Shown: positions 63,571 to 64,000 of the stretch, piece by piece
How the letters are laid out: each line of letters starts with the position of its first letter
Numbering within the stretch: the stretch's first letter is position 1
NCBI RefSeq assembly: GCF_965204125.1
Contig: NZ_OZ241968.1
Location: 2,542,001 to 2,606,000, forward strand
Length of the DNA: 64,000 bases
Direction: 5' to 3'
Source of the DNA: Poriferisodalis sp965204125
GTDB taxonomy: Bacteria > Actinomycetota > Acidimicrobiia > Acidimicrobiales > Poriferisodalaceae
Position numbers and translations under genes: made by a program
Notes under the pieces: generated by a model
Seen by the model: only the letters and a program-made list of their open reading frames with translations
The model's database searches: none
Told to the model about the DNA's origin: nothing

Positions 63571-64000
63571 GTGGACGTGCTGGCCGACCTTGAGGCGCGT
63601 GGACTGATCCATCAGACAACGGACCGCCGGGCGCTCGCGCAGCGCCTGGAGTCCGGACCGATCACGGTGTATTGCGGCTTCGACCCCACCGCCGCGAGCC
63701 TTCATGTGGGCAATCTCATGGGGCTGCTGACGCTCCGGCGGCTGCAGCTAGGAGGGCATCGCCCCATCGCGCTGGCCGGAGGCGCAACGGGCATGGTCGG
63801 TGATCCCAGCGGACGCTCGACCGAGCGAAACCTGCTCGATGATGACGCACTGGCCAGCAATCTCGAGGGAATCGTGCCGCAGCTGCGCCAGTTCCTCGAC
63901 TTCGATGACGGGCCCTGCTCGGCGCGGCTCTTGGACAACCGTGCGTGGACCGTCGGCGTCGGCGTCCTCGACTTCCTGCGAGACGTCGGCAAGCACGTCA
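63571..64000 (+). CDS. tyrS: Tyrosyl-tRNA synthetase, N-terminal part (runs off the window)
   Basis: 143 codons visible from GTG 63571; the frame is open to the edge. DLEARGLIHQTTD, ITVYCGFDPTAASLHVGNLMG (the HIGH motif reads HVGN), and ALAGGATGMVGDPSGRSTER with the tyrosine-binding residues are typical of bacterial TyrS. KMSKS would lie beyond the window. It attaches tyrosine to its tRNA. Confidence 0.94.
   Translation, partial: MDVLADLEARGLIHQTTDRRALAQRLESGPITVYCGFDPTAASLHVGNLMGLLTLRRLQLGGHRPIALAGGATGMVGDPSGRSTERNLLDDDALASNLEGIVPQLRQFLDFDDGPCSARLLDNRAWTVGVGVLDFLRDVGKHV

Overview
The window is a dense, high-GC bacterial chromosome segment: almost no intergenic space, many ATGA/GTGA stop-start overlaps, frequent GTG starts. 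The order pyrR-pyrB-pyrC-carA-carB-pyrD-pyrF-mihF-gmk-rpoZ-coaBC-metK-priA-def-fmt, the presence of mihF, and a PriA without a Walker A motif point to Actinobacteria. The DUF1844 gene next to infC and the overall style suggest an Acidimicrobiia-like lineage, which is inference. No rRNA, tRNA, CRISPR array, IS element or phage gene was seen, and no gene-free stretch exceeds about 220 bp.

Layout. 1-1154: three small TadE-like secreted/pilus-type proteins, the first cut by the window edge. 1236-1904: a VapBC toxin-antitoxin pair on the minus strand. 2033-11319: the pyrimidine operon. It is preceded by a PyrR-binding RNA loop and carries an intrinsic-terminator-like hairpin inside the first codons of pyrR; its dihydroorotase-like member has lost the metal ligands. 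11384-18799: housekeeping block (mihF, gmk, rpoZ, coaBC, metK, priA, def, fmt). 18881-25252: phosphoesterase and a catabolic-looking group (two amidohydrolases, a lactonase-like metallo-beta-lactamase, a crotonase, a CaiB/BaiF CoA-transferase). 25355-29873: mog-like gene, ribD-ribE-ribBA, hisG. 29979-36492: DUF1844 gene, infC-rpmI-rplT, SpoU-type rRNA methyltransferase, pheS-pheT. 36541-45816: accessory region with a D-2-hydroxyacid dehydrogenase, tandem SDR paralogues, a cytochrome P450 fused to a UbiB/ABC1 kinase, a DUF192 lipoprotein, a GOLPH3-like protein, a nitroreductase and a MerB-like gene with an in-frame UGA. 45823-53390: M20 amidase and glutamate synthase gltB-gltD. 53607-59827: argC-argB-argD-argF-argR-argH. 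59824-64000: DNA-3-methyladenine glycosylase, Nudix, two small membrane proteins, an ABC exporter pair and the start of tyrS.

Most striking point. The MerB-like gene at 44671-45816 is interrupted by a UGA exactly where MerB has its second catalytic cysteine. Downstream of the UGA is a SECIS-like hairpin with a GGUC loop at the spacing seen in E. coli fdhF. It is a candidate selenocysteine-containing organomercurial-lyase homologue. Second is the single 993-codon P450-UbiB kinase fusion.

Expression logic. Many genes lack a Shine-Dalgarno sequence and instead have a -10-like hexamer ([T/C]A-N3-T) exactly 6 nt before the start codon, which suggests widespread leaderless transcription. Multi-gene operons are held together by 4-nt overlaps. 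The pyr operon appears PyrR-controlled; the arg operon carries its own ArgR and has a palindromic AT-rich operator candidate in front of argC.
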